Notes under the pieces: model-generated
The model's input: only the letters and a program-made list of their open reading frames with translations
Databases searched by the model: none
Told to the model about the DNA's origin: nothing
Part shown: one piece after another, positions 32,981-47,900 of the stretch
Position numbering within the stretch: the first letter of the stretch is position 1
How the letters are laid out: the number at the start of each line of letters is the position of its first letter
Translations under genes and position numbers: made by a program
Assembly (NCBI GenBank): GCA_905221605.1
Contig: CAJNDS010000557.1
Coordinates: forward strand, 1,153,579-1,217,578
DNA length: 64,000 nt
Reading direction: 5' to 3'
Source: Symbiodinium natans
Taxonomy: Eukaryota > Sar > Dinophyceae > Suessiales > Symbiodiniaceae

Positions 32981-35900
32981 GACCAGCTTTAGGTAGTGAC
33001 CAGAGAACCCAATACGAACACCAACAAGTCAAGGAACATGCTTTAATCATAGCACAAAGGGGTCCTGTGGTATTCTGGTTTTCAAGGTATATTCCGTAAT
33101 CAAAAGTATCGGGCTGTTTGGGTGCGCATCTGAGCCATATGAGGTTCACTACAGCCCGTAGTTTGGCAGCTACCCCAAAACTACGCCCACGATCTAGATC
33201 GACCACTGCTGGCAGAGTGGCGTCACCGCGCTCGGTGCCCCTAAGCCCTGATTTCGAGTATATACCCTTAGCCCCAGTGCCTTTGTGAGGATGGTCCTGA
33301 GCATGCTCCAAAACGCGTTTAAGGCACGCCCTAGAAGTCCAAGTCCAACAGCCCCCCCTCATTCCCCCCCTGCCTCCTTTCAAGCCAGGGTCCGCTAGGC
33401 GGTAAACCTAAACCCGAAACCCTGAACCCTAAACCCTAAACCCTAGACCCTAAACCCTAAACCCTAAACCAAACAGCCCTGCAAGGACTCGCTGCACCTG
33501 GGGGTCTTTAGCGGCTCCCTGGAGCTGGACAACCTGAAGGCAAGTTAGTTTTGAGGCTTAGGGTCTAGGGCCTATAGGGTTTAGGGTGCCGGGTTTAGGA
33601 TTCAGGGTGTAGGGTTGGGGTTCACGGGTACTTCTAGGTGGGGTTGTAAGTAAGTCGGGTAGCGGTAGTACTCCTGATTCTTCCTCCAAGTCGGTGAACT
33701 GAGCCCTGGCGAAACATGCATGTCTTGTTCATGAGGTTCTCAGGCAACCTAGGCACAAAGTACGGTTTCGGCTTCTGAAGGTATTGAGAGTGAGGGCCCC
33801 TCTCCCTCCCGCAACCTGGGAAGCCTCGTGTTCAGGGTTCAGGGCCATATAAACCGGCTTATGGGGTTTAGGGTTTCGGGTTTAGGGTACAAGTTTACAG
33901 AAATACTTCGGGGTTTCTAGGACCATGGGGTAGGGCGAAGGGAAGTGTAGGAGTTTAGGCTTGAGGGTGTGGAGCCTCTCACCTGTCTCCTGGCGTTGCT
34001 GTGGTAGGCACTGTAGGCTCGGGGTCCACAAGGCTTCGTGTTTTTCTCTACGGTTTGGGTACACGAAACCAACGTGCTCCCAGCGAAGCGCTCGAGGGCC
34101 ACACTCCTCCCCACTAAACCCCAAACCCTAAACCCTACACCCTAAACCCTAAACCCTCAACCCTAAACCCTTCTGGGAGCCTGTGTGACAGGTGCGCCCA
34201 GATGCTCTGGCGATTCTCGGCCCCCTCGCCTGGATAGCCTGGCGGTTCAGGCTGTTGTGTTTGTTCTAGAGCTTAGAGGTTTAGGGTTTACGGCTTTAGG
34301 GTTTAAGGTTTTTAAGGCTGTGAAAGGGTTCCAGGACATTCAAACCCTAGCAAACCCTTAACGATCCGAGGGCTGTTGCCCTCTGATGCTGATGGAAAAA
34401 AGCCACTTAACACCCCAAACCATAAAACCACCCTAAACCCCAAACCCTGCACCCAAACCACCACTCTAAACCACCCTAAACCCTAAACCCCGAGAGTCAC
34501 GAGCTCCTAGGTTTTCCAGGCTTCCGGGTGCACGCTGGCAGCATCGATCGGATTTCGCTGTCCATTCCCTGGACCAGGCTCTACACGGGCAGCGTGACTG
34601 CACGCCACGATTTTGTGCCTGCAAGGTTTTTGGGGTTTCGGCTTCAGGCGCGCAAGTAGAAGGTTACCCTGGGATTAGGATGAATGCTGACCTTCCTGTT
34701 TCAGGTCCAGTTCATGGCAGATCGAGGCATGTAGGAGGGTCTTCTGGCCAAAAGGTCTTCCAGTGAGGGATGGGAGTTGCGTGGCCCTCTCCTGGAGCGC
34801 ATCCAAGGAAAAGTGCGGGCCATCATCAAGTGCATGCGCCACTGGTCACACAAAGGTATCGTCATAGAGTCCATTGGCTGACCCTCCTGGTATTTACGGT
34901 ATGTTGCCTTTGTCAATTGGAAGGCAGATTCAAAGGTCCTCAACCTAAGGTGAAGCCACAGCCCTTCATAGACCTGTGATACCCATAGAAGACAATAGCC
35001 CCCTTGAGCCGAATACACCCAGGGATGATTGAAGTGATCTCGTATTCGGATCGCGCATGATCGCGCTGATTGTTCATGGACTTGTAGAATCCAGCCATCG
35101 CCGCATTCCGAGGTCCACGAGCATTCTCACGCAGTCCTCTTTTTGGGGTGCACGTGTCGCAGGACAAGCCGTATAGTTAAGGCCTAGAACTTAGAACAAC
35201 CCCCATCCCGTGTGCAATCTGGATCGGTTGCAAAAGGCACGAGTCTGCAACGTGTGGGATCTTCTGCAAGACTGCTCGGAGCCGAGGCCTCGAGATTGAA
35301 AGCCTGGCGGAAAGTTGCCATGGCAAGAGCGAGGCGGGTTTGGAGGGGTTGGAGGGCGAAGGGTTTAGGGTTTAGGGTTTACGGTTTCGGGTAGGCTCGC
35401 GATGCTGGGCGTGGGGGTGAAGTTCCGGAGGGCTAGGGTGTAATATAGGGTCGGAGTAGTTACTAGTATCATTCCCTTACAGTCTCTTTGTAGTTATACA
35501 AAAATAACTCCCCAAAATCAGTATTCAGGCCCCTATATTAGAGTCAGCCCAAAGCCCCTAAACCCTAAACCCTAAACCCTAAACCTAAACGGTTAAAAAA
35601 AAAAAAAACCCTAAACCCTAAACCCTAAGCCCAAAGCCCAAAGCCCAAAAGCCCAAAAGCCCTAAGCCAGGAGGAGCTCATCAAAGAGATGCGCGCCGCC
35701 AAGGAGAAGGTCGAGTTGCCATGTTGCAAGTCCCTAAAGCACCCAGAGTTTACACCCTTCGGGTTTAGGGTTTAGGGTTTAGGGTTTTGGGTTTTGGGTT
35801 TAGGGTTTAGGGTTTAGGGTTTAGGTCTTGAAAAGGAGGCCGTCCCAAGCCCCCAAAGCTCGACCCTGACTGAGCTTGAAAGCCGAAGCCTGCCAGTCGT

Positions 35901-38900
35901 TTTACACTTCGCGTAGAAGCAGGTGTATTCCAGTATCTACGTTCCCGCCAAATCTGGCAGAGGAGGACTTGGTCTTGAGGAGGAAGTCCAGTCCCCTACA
36001 TGAAGGAATGAAGCCCGCAACTTCTGCTACTAGGGCTCCTTATGCAACAAAAACAAGGATAGCCCTAAACCCTAAACCCTAAACCCTAAACCCTAAACCC
36101 TAAACCCTAAACCCTAAACCCTAAACCCCTAATCAACCCATAATGGCATCTCGGGGAGCCCCTGAAACCAGGCCATCGACGTCCAGATGCAGTATCTCCA
36201 GGACTTGATCGACCGCAGCAAGGCCCGTGGCCTCTGGGTGCCCAGAGCTGGGGGTTTAGGGTTTAGGGTTTAGGGTTTAGGGTTTAGGGTATGTATATAG
36301 TTGTACAAACGTACATATTTCTTTTCGTATTGATATTCGGCCCTCCGCCAAAAATGGGGCTCACAGGGCTTCGGGCTGTGCGGTAAGGGTACCCGAAACC
36401 TGAGTTATAGATGTTTACAGTCCGAGTCAAGGAAGACTGTACAGAATGAGGAGCAGCTTTTCAGTTCAGAAGCTCAAGCGGTTTCTTCGGAACGGTTTAG
36501 GGTTTAGGGCTTAGGGTTTAGGGTTTAGGGTTGAGGGTGTATAGGATTTAGGGTTCAGGGTTCAGGGTTTCGGTGCGATTCGTTCAGCAGGACAGCGAGG
36601 ATGAGAACGCTGTGAGCGACAATGCCAGCCCTTGGACAGCACCGCCGCAATCACGCAACCTGTACCCTAAAAATAAGGGTTTAGGGTTTAGGGTTTAGGG
36701 TACAGGGTACATCTTGGGATGTTCCCCCTTAGACCAGTCTCCCCCTTAGACGAGCAGTCCCTAAGAAATTATTGTACCCTACACCTAAACCCTACATCTT
36801 GGCATGTTCCCCCTTAGACTCAACAGTCCCTAAGGGATTCTAGTACCCCCTATTGCAATCCCTACTAAGGGCTATGAGTATAAGGGGGACCCCCCCCCCC
36901 CCCCCCCCTAAACCCTACATCACCCTCACACTCCAAAGAGGGAAGTGTCGAGGCTCCCGTTTGCTTGCGGCTTCGTTTCGCGCGCACACCACTGAATAAG
37001 CAGACCATAGGCGCAGGCTAGCCATGGAAGGCCCACTTCATGTCCAACCCTCAACCCCCAAAGTCTAACCTAATAGATCCTAGGCCCCCAGTGAGGGTAC
37101 TTTTTGTTCAGAGATAGGGTTCCCCTTTACCCCCACAAGGGCCGCCTAGGTCGCCTTTCGGCCCCCTAAGCCGCGGCTCAAGAAGTTTAAGAAGGTCTGG
37201 GCATGAACCTCGCGCGGAAGATCATCAACAACATCACCGTAGTTCTGGAGGCCAGTTCCCCTTCTCCACAAACCCGAAACCCTAAACCCTGAGCCCTAAA
37301 CCCTAAACCCTAAACCCTAAACCCTAAACCCTAAACCCTAAACCCTAAACCCTAAACCCGAAGCCACTTGCAATGAACACGGAAACCATGGGTCTCAAGT
37401 CTCTCCCAAACCCTAAGCCCCCTTCAACCTCCGGCTTGCCGGGGAGCCCACACTTGGAGGATCATGGGTGCTTCTATAACCCCAATGAGGGTTAGGGGTT
37501 TAGGGTTTAGGGCTTCGGGTTTAGGGTTCAGGGTTTAGGGTTTAGGGTTTGGGGCTTGGGGTTTGGGGTTTAGGGTAATAACCCCAATTAATAATTGGTA
37601 ATTTATAAGTCGACTTGTAACCTACTTAGGGGGCTTAGGGGCTTATCAGTGCAGGCCTAGTTAGGGTCATAAGTACCCATGAACCTCCAAGTCCAAAACC
37701 CTAAACCCAGCAGCGCTACCCATGAGCCTCCAAGTAAGAGCAAGCCAGGATGTACATATTGCCTTCATGAACAGCCAGCGCGGCCTTGCATGTTGCATGG
37801 AGCCTTGGCTGGATGTGTTAGGGTTCGGTAAAGGGTTTGGATTTGGGGTTTAGGGTTCAGGGTTTGGGGTTCCGGGTTCAACCCGGGTGTAGGGTTTAGG
37901 GTTTAAGGTTTGGGGTCGCGCAAGCAAGCTGCAATCTCCAACTGCAAGAAGCCCCCAGCCTCACCACATGGTGGCAGTTGGCTCGTGCCATGCTTGCAGA
38001 GGCTTTTACACCCTAAACCGTAAACCCGACCGACAGACCTTGCCTTGTGCGAGAGTGAGCGACTAAAGCCTAAACCCAGCTCAGGACTTGCCCAATTTGG
38101 CCATCCTCTCGACGGACAAGACCTTTCGCGAGCGGGAGGACGCCGAAGGCCACAGCGGAACATTTCAGTAAAGTAACTTGTTGGAGACATGGAGATCTGC
38201 AAGCCCAAGATTCCCAAAGCAAAGCCCCCAGAGCCAAAAAGGCCCATGTAAGAAATTGAAAAGCAAAGCATGCTAAGTATCCCTCTGCCCTTGAACCCTG
38301 TGCTTTTCGTCCCCTCAACCCTTCAGAGCCTCTCCTTGCCCCCAAAAAACCCTTCAAACTCTTCAATGCTTAAATAAGCTCGTAAGCTCCGCAAAGCCAA
38401 GCCCCAAAGGCGCGGTGGTGCCGGGGCAGTCGATGTACAAAACGCTGCAGATGAAGGAGGGAACAGGGTTTAGGGTTTGGGGTTTAGGGTTTGGGGTAGA
38501 GGGTCTAGGGTTTGAGGTTGAGGGTTGGCTAGGACCCCATGGGCTAGGGGGGTTTATGGAGGGTTTCGGGTTTTTGGGAACGGGGTTTAGGGGTTGCTCC
38601 TGATGCGACGCGTGGCGGCTGATGCTCATGATGCTGGTGGCTGTCGGCTATCGGTGGGACGAGGTGACTGCTGATGCTCATGATGCTTTCTAGCTAGTGC
38701 TCCCAAAAGGAGCCCTAATTTGGGTCCCTACGTAGGCGCCAACGCCTGGAGATACACTGGAGGCAACCCACAAAGGAATGCTGACGGCTTTGCGAGTGAG
38801 GTCTCTCCCAGCTTCCGGGGCCTGAAGAGGCCTGCCACTATTGAACTGAATGGTGCACCCCCTCATCAAGAAAGTCTGATTCTCATACCGAAGTGCAATA

Positions 38901-41900
38901 GGGATACACGAATTTGAGGCGTACCCTAAACCCTAAACCCTAAACCCTAAACCCTAAACCCTAAACCCTAAACCCTAAACCCTAAACCCTAAACCCTAAA
39001 CCTCTGGGGTATGTGGTGCAGCTGCAGGACTTTAGCGTCCAAATGTCGCCTGCTGGCACCAAAGACCTGCAGGACCGCTGAGGTCGTATTCCTTTTTTTT
39101 GGGGGTGAGTTTGCTCTTTATTTGGTAGCACAGTGTGCGTGTGTATACGTGTATATATATATATATATTTATGTGTATCCTGTTATTCGTTTGTTGAGAG
39201 CTGATTTCGTTGGTGCATGAAAACTTTCACCCCTCCCTCCCCCACCTGACACTATTGACCTTACAAGTTTCCAGGTTTAGCTGTGGGGCTCGGGGGGTCT
39301 AGGAGCGGGGGGCCGCATAGAATCCCATGACACGAGAGCGCGTTGCCATGCCCGCATCCACTAACCCGAACGCATCGGCCATTGGGATCTTGAGTTAGGA
39401 CCGTTAGGAAAAGCTGGACCCCGTTCAGCTTTGCTTCATGTCTGTGTTTTTCTATAGGCAGTGCGAACCCACTGGATATGCAGCAGGCAGCCACAAATAA
39501 CTTAAACCCTGAACCCAAGCCCTACAACCCAACACCCTGAACCCGCGTTTTTTTTGCACCTCGTCACCCTGGACAGTAGAAAGAGAGGAGCCAACCCTAA
39601 AGCCTGAGCTGGTTCAAAGCCGGCCACTTGAAACCTTTTGGCTGCGGTGTTGGCAAGGGGTTCCTGGCTCTCAAACGTACTTCTTTGGCTAGGTGTGCTC
39701 TGCCTTCCATAGCCAAAAGCAGCTTGGTGAGGTCCTGATGGGGGAATAGAATCATGTGGAGGCTAGTGGTGGCGGGTGTCGTCATGCCTTGCGCGGTGAC
39801 TTCGTATGAAGTAGGACGAGTCACGTCTCCGTTCTTCGATCTCTTCGTTACATTGACGACGGGCGTTTTGCATTCCTGCAGTGTGGTCAGTGTGGTTGCG
39901 AGGCTGCTAGGCCGGTGGCAAGAAAAACCCTTCTCCATCCAGGGTTCTGGCTGGAGGAGGCGGCCTACGTCCTGAGCCCTGTCAGCGCTAACCTGCAGTT
40001 GGCCCACGAGCCCGCGAACAACATCCTGTGCCTGGCCCGCAGGTTTTTTGGGTTTAGGTTTTTGGGGCCTTTAGGCAGGTTTGTAGGGTTTGGGGCTGTT
40101 AGGGTAGGGTACCCTATAGGGCTTCTAGGACACCCTGTTGCCCTGTAGTCATGTACCCGCCTCTATGCTACCCCCCCACTCCAAGATCGGATCCCCTGAG
40201 CCCCTCCTCAGACCAGCACCGCACCGGCGAAAGCAAAGTAACGCTAGTGCCAACCTCGTTCGAAGAAGGGCTGGGCCACGTGAAGCCAGGAAGATCAAGC
40301 TGATGGTCGCCACAGAAGAGTTGGCGGAGGTTTTTCTCCGGCGGTCTCAGGCAAGGGTGTGGGCTTTCGGGGTTTGGGGTTTTGGGGTTGCAGTGGGAGT
40401 GGGCTTGGGGGACTGGTAAGGGTTCAGGGTTCAGGCTTTGCCTCGCCTAAAATCTGCTTCAGGTGAAGCATCTGCGCAGCATCAAGAGTGCCTGGGACCT
40501 GCACGGATGATGAAGGACTTGAGATCAGTTGTTCGGCTCAGGGACGCTGCGATTCACTTAGAGAGCAGCTAGTTCTCTACTCCGGAGCTGGTTTGGTAGT
40601 CACTAGTAAGCCTAACAGGCTGGGAACCTCCTGCGCTTATGTTTGAACTACCAGGGCCATGCCACCGAACTAAAACCTTGTCGTAGAGGCCATTCCTCAA
40701 ATTCTGTCTCGAACCTTACCTTAACAAACAAAAACCCCCCGTTCTTGTAGGCTATGTAACAATATCCCTTATGCCATTCTTAGGTAGCCTACACAATAAT
40801 AAGCAGGCTTTCGTAGATCCCAAGATTCCAGCAAAACCGCTTTGGGCAGGCCGATGGTTTGGGACCTGTCGAGGAACTAGAGCTTCGTCCCTTGAGTCGG
40901 GTTCCCTAAACCCTAAACCCTAAACCCTAAACCCTAAACCCTAAACCCTAAACCCTAAACCCTAAACCCTAAACCCTAAACCCTAAACCCTAAACCCTAA
41001 ACCCTAAACCCTAAACCCTAAACCAAGCTGGGCCCTCAGCTCCGATCTCTAGGCGACCTCAACGAAGAGGCGCGGAAGTTTCACCTGATGCTCGTCCCAG
41101 AGGCGGATCAGAAGGAGATCAACCAGGACCAAGACGCGAGCATCCAGTCTCAACTTCCGTGATGATGGTATTGATTCTGATTTCCCTGCTACACCCCAAA
41201 ACCTGCGGATGGTTGGAAGATCCTTGCGAGGGTTTAGGGACAAGTGTTCAGAGTAATGTAGCACCAACCTCCCCCGCCCCGTTGGTGAATTTGTGACTTG
41301 CGCCGCGAGGACGCCGGCGATTCGACCGACGAGTACAGCAAACTGTACGAGCGCTCGATTGCCGAGGCGTCCCCTAAACCCTAAACCCTAAACCCTAAAC
41401 CCTAAACCCTAAACCCTAAACCCTAAACCCTAAACCCTAAACCGTGCCCGCAATAGGGCCGGCTGTTTGGGTCGAGTGCAGGATCTTGGCATCGGGGGTG
41501 CACCCTCCCCGGCCCCCCTCCCCCACCCCCAAGGCCAGCAATGATTCAGGTGGACACTCCTATGATGCCTGAGCCCAGATAGGTTTAGGGTTTAGGGTTT
41601 AGGGTTTAGGGTTTAGGGTTTAGGGGTTAGGCCTGCCTTTTGCGAGAGTGAGAGAGGCAACCGACCACTTCCGGCTCCCCAAACCCCCCGTGGCGAAAGA
41701 AGCCGCGGCCCGCCCAGGCCTGGCAGATCATGTCACCGGACTTGCCCCTTGGGTCTGAGGTCAAGGGTAGGGTTTAGGGTTTAGGGTTTAGGGTTTAGGG
41801 TGTAGGGTGTAGGGTTTAGGGTTTAGGGTAGAGGGTTTAGAGGGTTTAGAGGGTTTAGAGGGTTTAGAGGGTTTAGAGGGTTTAGAGGGTTTAGAGGGTT

Positions 41901-44900
41901 TAGAGGGTTTAGAGGGTTTAGAGGGTTTAGAGGTTTTAGAGGGTTTAGAGGGTTTAGAGGGTTTAGAGGGTTTAGAGGGTTTAGAGGGTTTAGAGGGTTT
42001 AGAGGGTTTAGAGGGTTTAGAGGGTTTAGAGGGTTTAGAGGGTTTAGAGGGTTTAGAGGGTTTAGAGGGTTTAGAGGGTTTAGGGTTTCGGAGCAGCCAG
42101 GGAAGTTGCACGATTGTGAATCTCTAGAGCCAATGGAGTGTGCCGTGCCTGCCTTGTCCGAGTGTGAGCGATTAGCACCCCAAAACCCTAAAACCCCCAA
42201 AACCATAAAAGGCCCCAAAACCCTAAAGCCCTAAAACCCTACAACCCTATAACCCTAAAACCCTCGGAACCCCCAAAAAAAGCCAGCCCACATCTTCGGG
42301 CGGCCCCTATGCTTGAGGGAGCCGCTGTCGCCGGCAGACGAGCGGCGGAAGCAGTTGCTCGAGGCTGGGGATGGGAAACCATGGCGTATGTACGTAGGGG
42401 TTAGGGTTTAGGGTTTAGGGCTAGGACCCAGAGTAGGCCCTTATTCGCTTTTGGTCGTCTTATATGCCCCTTTCAACCGAAAAGGGCACCCTTCTTTATG
42501 CCTAGGTTACTCTTAGGGTCTAGTTCTGGTGTTTTGTGAGGCTCAGCTTGATTGCTCCCCACACCCCTCTTTTGTTAACTTTTACTCTTCCTTCCCCAGC
42601 GCTCTCTGACCATTTCAAGGCAGTTAACCCGGCGCCAACTGATGGCAGACAGAAGGGTAGTAAATTTAGACTACTGTGAGGGTTCTCATAGGTCAAGGCA
42701 TGAGCTATTCCAGCTCAAAGTGACACTGCGGGCGCATCATCCGGACGTCTGGTGCAGCAGCAGCTCTTCTCGGGACACCATGTTCTGATTGCGCAATGAC
42801 CCGTCGGTGCTGTGCCTAAACCCTAAACCCTAACCCCAAACCCTAAACTTAAACCCTAAACCACCAAACCCGTTTGCTTGAAGGATGCCCTCTCGGCCCG
42901 CCTTCTGGCCCGTGCCCGATGGAAGGTGGAGCGGAAGGCTGAGGCAGACTCGGATGAAAAGTGTCGGTTGATGGTTCCTCCACTTCGTACGTTTGCGTTC
43001 GCTGCCCCTCAAGTAATATAAGGGTCGGAAATATTGCTACATATTATTTCTTAGGGTCCCTTTATAATTATACCATAAGAACCCCCAACACCCTATTCTA
43101 ATTATTCAGGCCCCTATATTCGGTGTCTCGGGTCTTAGGATGGAAGTGCACAGGGATTGATATCAGTGGCACCCATGCTCCCTTTCTTTGGGCTAGGTTC
43201 CCTTGCCACACGCCATAAAAAGACGGGTGAGTGCCCTTACTCGTAGGTGACCAGGGAACCTGGTTTGGTGTTTACCCTAAACCCTAAACCCTAAACCCTA
43301 AACCCTAAACCCTAAACCCTAAACCCTAAACCCTAAACCCTAAACCCTAAACCCTAAACCCTGCACTCCCTATCCGCCCTCCTCAACTCGAAAATGCCGA
43401 TGCAGCATTTTGGTTGTACTGCTCTGATGCGGCTGCCTACCGGCTGATGCGGAAGCCTTGGGACATGACAATAAATATAAATATAAAGATAAGTATAAAA
43501 ACAAAAATAAATATGCATATATATATATATATACATACGTATATATATCTCAGAAGCAGTTTGCACCATGACTCTGCAGCAATCCACAGGACCAACCTGC
43601 CTGTGAGTCGTGAAGCCAGGTGCTGAACGAAGAGGTTGTCCGACGCAAGCGCGAGCAGGAGGAGTCGCGCGTGGCAGAGCAGAGGAAGAAGCGCCTGATC
43701 AGAAAAGAAAGCATCAAGGTTAACTTGCCATTGTTCTCCCCTCCCAACGTCAGAGGATTCTGTGACATGTAACGATACATCCTTCAGCTGCAGATCCAAC
43801 CCTGTGAGCCCGAGACTGCAGACCCCTTAAGGCCGAGGCCGATACTATCTAGGTGACACTTTACTACAACATTATATCACGTTGTAAGTTTGGGGTTCCT
43901 CTAATTCATATCAAGGGAGCGAAAAGTTACACTTTTATTGGGGGGGTAAACGAGCACCCAAGTTATGTCCTGGTTCACATGGGGATGCTCTCAGAATCAA
44001 CAACTGTTGGAAGGACTGGGAAAGACTCCCTCAGGGTGCCCCAAAGTGAAGTTTGCTTGCAAAGAAAAAAGAGCACCTGTATGCAAATTCAGGTCAGCCA
44101 AGTACCCCAAAAACCCCCCAAAGGGGATATAAGTACTAGGGAGGCTACAAGTACAGTTCTTACTGGGGTTATACCCTAAACCCTAAACCCTAAACCCTTA
44201 TAAGTGCCCTGAACCTCCAAACAAGCCCCTAAACCCTAAACCCTACCTTGTGCGAGAGTGAGCGACTAAACCCTAAAACCCCAGGAACGGCATCCTGGGA
44301 CGCCTCTGGGGGCGGCAGGAGTCAGAGGTGGAGGCGGGCTCCGTAAGGTTTAGGGCTTAGGGTTTAGGGTTGAGGGTTGAGGGTTTAGGGTTTAGGGCTT
44401 AGGGCATAGGTTTAGGGTTTAGGGGTTTTCTGGACTTTCCTGTGGCCACGCACGAGTAGCCCGAAAACTACTCCTTTGCTAGTAGGAGGTTCGCGGGTAC
44501 GTGTAAGCAGGGTGTACATGGACTCTCAGCAAAGTCATAGCCACAGTTATACTTACAGCCCTACTTACAAGTGCCCCTGAACCTCCAAGCAGATGATTTC
44601 GACCCCTTTTACTGGGCATGCTGGATATCCATTTTGCTGGGGCAGCCTCGTTGTTGTTTGGGGCAACTTGGGATGCAAAGGGATAGCGCTGCAGCAAGGC
44701 TGAGGGTTCATAGTGTGTCTCCCAGTGCAGCCAAATCATGGGCGAGGATGCGCTTCATGCGGATAATGCGGTCCAGCCCAGGAACGACCTTTTTTTTGAA
44801 ATGGTCATTTGCGGTCGCAGGGAGCTTCGACCGAGTTTCTACGGTTTTTAATCCGGTCTTTCTACGGGCTTTCTGCGTTCCTTTGCTTGTGGGCAGGTTT

Positions 44901-47900
44901 AGCAAAGCTGGGTGCGCTCATGGAGAAATACAGTCGTTTTGCATCGTTTTGCCAACACAAAAAATAGCAGATAGGTTTTAGGGTGTTCAGAAGTGGCTAT
45001 TTTGCTTGAGGGGCGGTGTTATTAGGTGTTGATCACGGATGTCTTGTTGTTCTGTTTGGGGCCCGTCGTTACCCTGCAAATTCAACTTGAAGTTCGCAAC
45101 TTGCAGAATACAAACAAATTGCTTTTTCTGCCGTAATACAGGGGCCAGCGGTTAAATAAAATGGGTTATAGATACAAGTTCGCAAGACATATCACCCCGC
45201 TCACTACCCATATTCAACTACTGCCAATCCCTAAGTCCTAGTTGGAGGTTCATGGTACTTATAACCAATTATAACTGTACTTCTAACTTATAGCTGTACT
45301 TATAACCATATAAGGGCACTTAAGGGGCTTACAAGTGGATTTTAAGTACAGTTATTCTTGGTTAATAAGTACCCCTGAACCCTAAACCCCAAACCCTCAG
45401 CCCGCCAGTTCCCTGCAGAGTGTCCGAGAGGTCAGCTAAGCGGGTGGCAAAAAAAAAACTCAGCCCTCAGCCCTAAACCCTAAACCCTAAACAGTTTTTC
45501 TAGGCTAACAAGTACCATGACCCTCCAAGTACTGCCTCTGGAAGCTTCACCCGGCCCGAGGTCGAGGAGCCGGAGACTGCACTGCTCTCCGCGGAGGAGT
45601 GCGTGCTTTTTTTTGGGGGGGGGGTGGAGGGGGGGGGGGGGGGGTTCGGGTTTAGGGCTTAGGGCTTAGGGCTTAGGGGGCTTAGGGCTTAGGGCTTAGG
45701 GCTTAGGGCTTAGGGCTTAGGGCTTAGGGCTTAGGGCTTAGGGCTTAGGGCTTAGGGCTTAGTAGGGCTTAGGGCTTAGGGTTTAGGGTTTAGGGTTTAG
45801 GGCAGGGGGGGGGGAGGGTGAGGGCTTGGGGGGCGGCGAGCTTGTGGAGATGGCAGGAGTTGAGCCTTAGCTACCACGTTGTTTGGGATCCCTGAAGCTG
45901 AGACCTCGTGCTGAATGGAGCTCCGCAGCAGAACTTTTGCGGAGTTTCTGAGGCATCTTTGGGCGTTACACTTTTTTTGAAGCTGGAGAACTTGAGGGGC
46001 TCAATTCTGTAGCACTTCTGGATGGTTTCGGGTCCTGTGTTTACCCCTCCTACCGTAGATCCGCAGGAGAAAGATCAGTTGCTGACCGACTTGAAGGACG
46101 TCAGCAAGGCCCGCAGTGCAGCAATTTAGGGTTCCGGGCTTAGGCGGCTTAGGGTTTAAGGGTTTCGGGCATCCAGGGCGCCACACTTCTCAGTGATGTG
46201 TTGACTTCAACAAAACACAGGAGGAGGGTTTGGACCGAGCTCGCCAAACCCCTGGCAAGAAAAGGCGCGCCTCAGAACCCCCAAAGCACCTTAGTGCTGC
46301 GTGATACCTTAGTCTCGAGACCCTTTACAACACGCCCGCCGGCAGGTGGAGCAAGTGGACGTGCCGAAGAAGTTTTCCTTCGAGTTCGTCCTGGGGCAAA
46401 TGGCGCTGGATTTGACGCTTGTCACGCTGGCCTAGGTTTTGAGGGCTTTTAGGGTTGAGATCCTTTAGGATTAGGCGGTCTCACATGCCAAAAGGGGGTG
46501 TGCATGCTGTTCACTTCGGGGCGTGGAGCAGCGCCAGCTTTTGGTGATCTTCTTATCTCGCTTATGTGTGTTGAGACTTTCGTGAGAGAAGTCTTAAGGC
46601 AACATAAGTTGGGATGTTCCCCCTTATACTTACAGTCCTTAGTAGGGATTCTAATGGAGCGTACTATACTCCCTATCAAGTATAAGGGGGAATCTCCCAG
46701 TACATAAGCCTGGCAGTAATTGCAAAGCTTCAGCAGCAAGACCCAGACTTCCCTGTGAGCCCTGTGGGACTGCGAGAGGAACTCTGCCCCAATATCTGTT
46801 CAGTATTAGTTAAACTTTGTACAATACGTCATATACATATGTATATGTATTCATATATGTATATATGTATATCACATCTACCTATATATCTACATACATA
46901 CACACCCTGAACTGCAACCGCGAATGGCGCTTTCCAATCTGTGGTCGGGAGCTGCTAGCCAACCTGTCCCTGGCAATGAAGCAGGATTGACGACCAGCAC
47001 TCGGACGAGGCGCGCCCTGATATCCTCTGTTTACTATAGGGGCCTGAATAATTAGAATAGGGTTTTGGGGGTGATTATAGTACAATTATAAAGGGACCCG
47101 AAGAAAACACTATTAATAACTATTCCGACCCTTATATATGTCGCCTAGAGCCGATGTACTACAGCATCGATTGCAAAAAGCTGAACCGCAAACCAGGCAG
47201 CTGCACAGGAGAGGGACGTCAGAGCGTCCTGCAAGGGCCTAGTCCCAAAGCCTACTGCGCCCTGCGAGTTTCAGAATCGAATCGAACCGGATGGATGATT
47301 CTTAGACAGTTGAAACTTAATTCGTTGATTTACTAAAAGGGTGTCATCTCCTGGCTTGGGGGGAGAGGGCTGAGGAGCGAAGCATGGAGGCTTAGTTAGT
47401 CCTTTGAACAGAGACCACCCGAAGTGCAGGTTAATCGCATCTAACGGACACTATTTCTGATGGCCCAGGGGTGTGCGGTTCTGCCTTCTGTGGTTTACCT
47501 CCGCTGCCCCCCGTCAGGTTCGACGTCAGCTCATGAGCCTGGCTTTGCGTGAGGCCGGCATCAAGCTGGACACCTGCCAGAACATGAGACCGTTTAGGGA
47601 TTGAGGCTGGGGAGCCTTCACACCACCTGTCATAGTGCCCATAAACCCTAAACCCTAAACCCTAAACCCTAAACCTTAAACCCTAAACCCTAAACCCTAA
47701 ACCCTGAACCCTTTGAAAGGCTGCCCCACGCATCTCAGGACATCAACATGGCAACGGACTTCCGAGGGCGTGACTCTGCGGAGTGGGGGGTGAAGATCGA
47801 CCTGCGCCTCGTCTTAGGTGGCTTACGAACTTTCGCCGTACCCCCTAAACCCAAACCCCAAAACCCTAAACCCTAAACCGTAACGAAGACCCCGCATTGC

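Noticed and set aside
41788-42218. KPSKPS and LNPLNP repeat proteins on the - strand
   Set aside because: Translations of the 9-bp telomere variant array.
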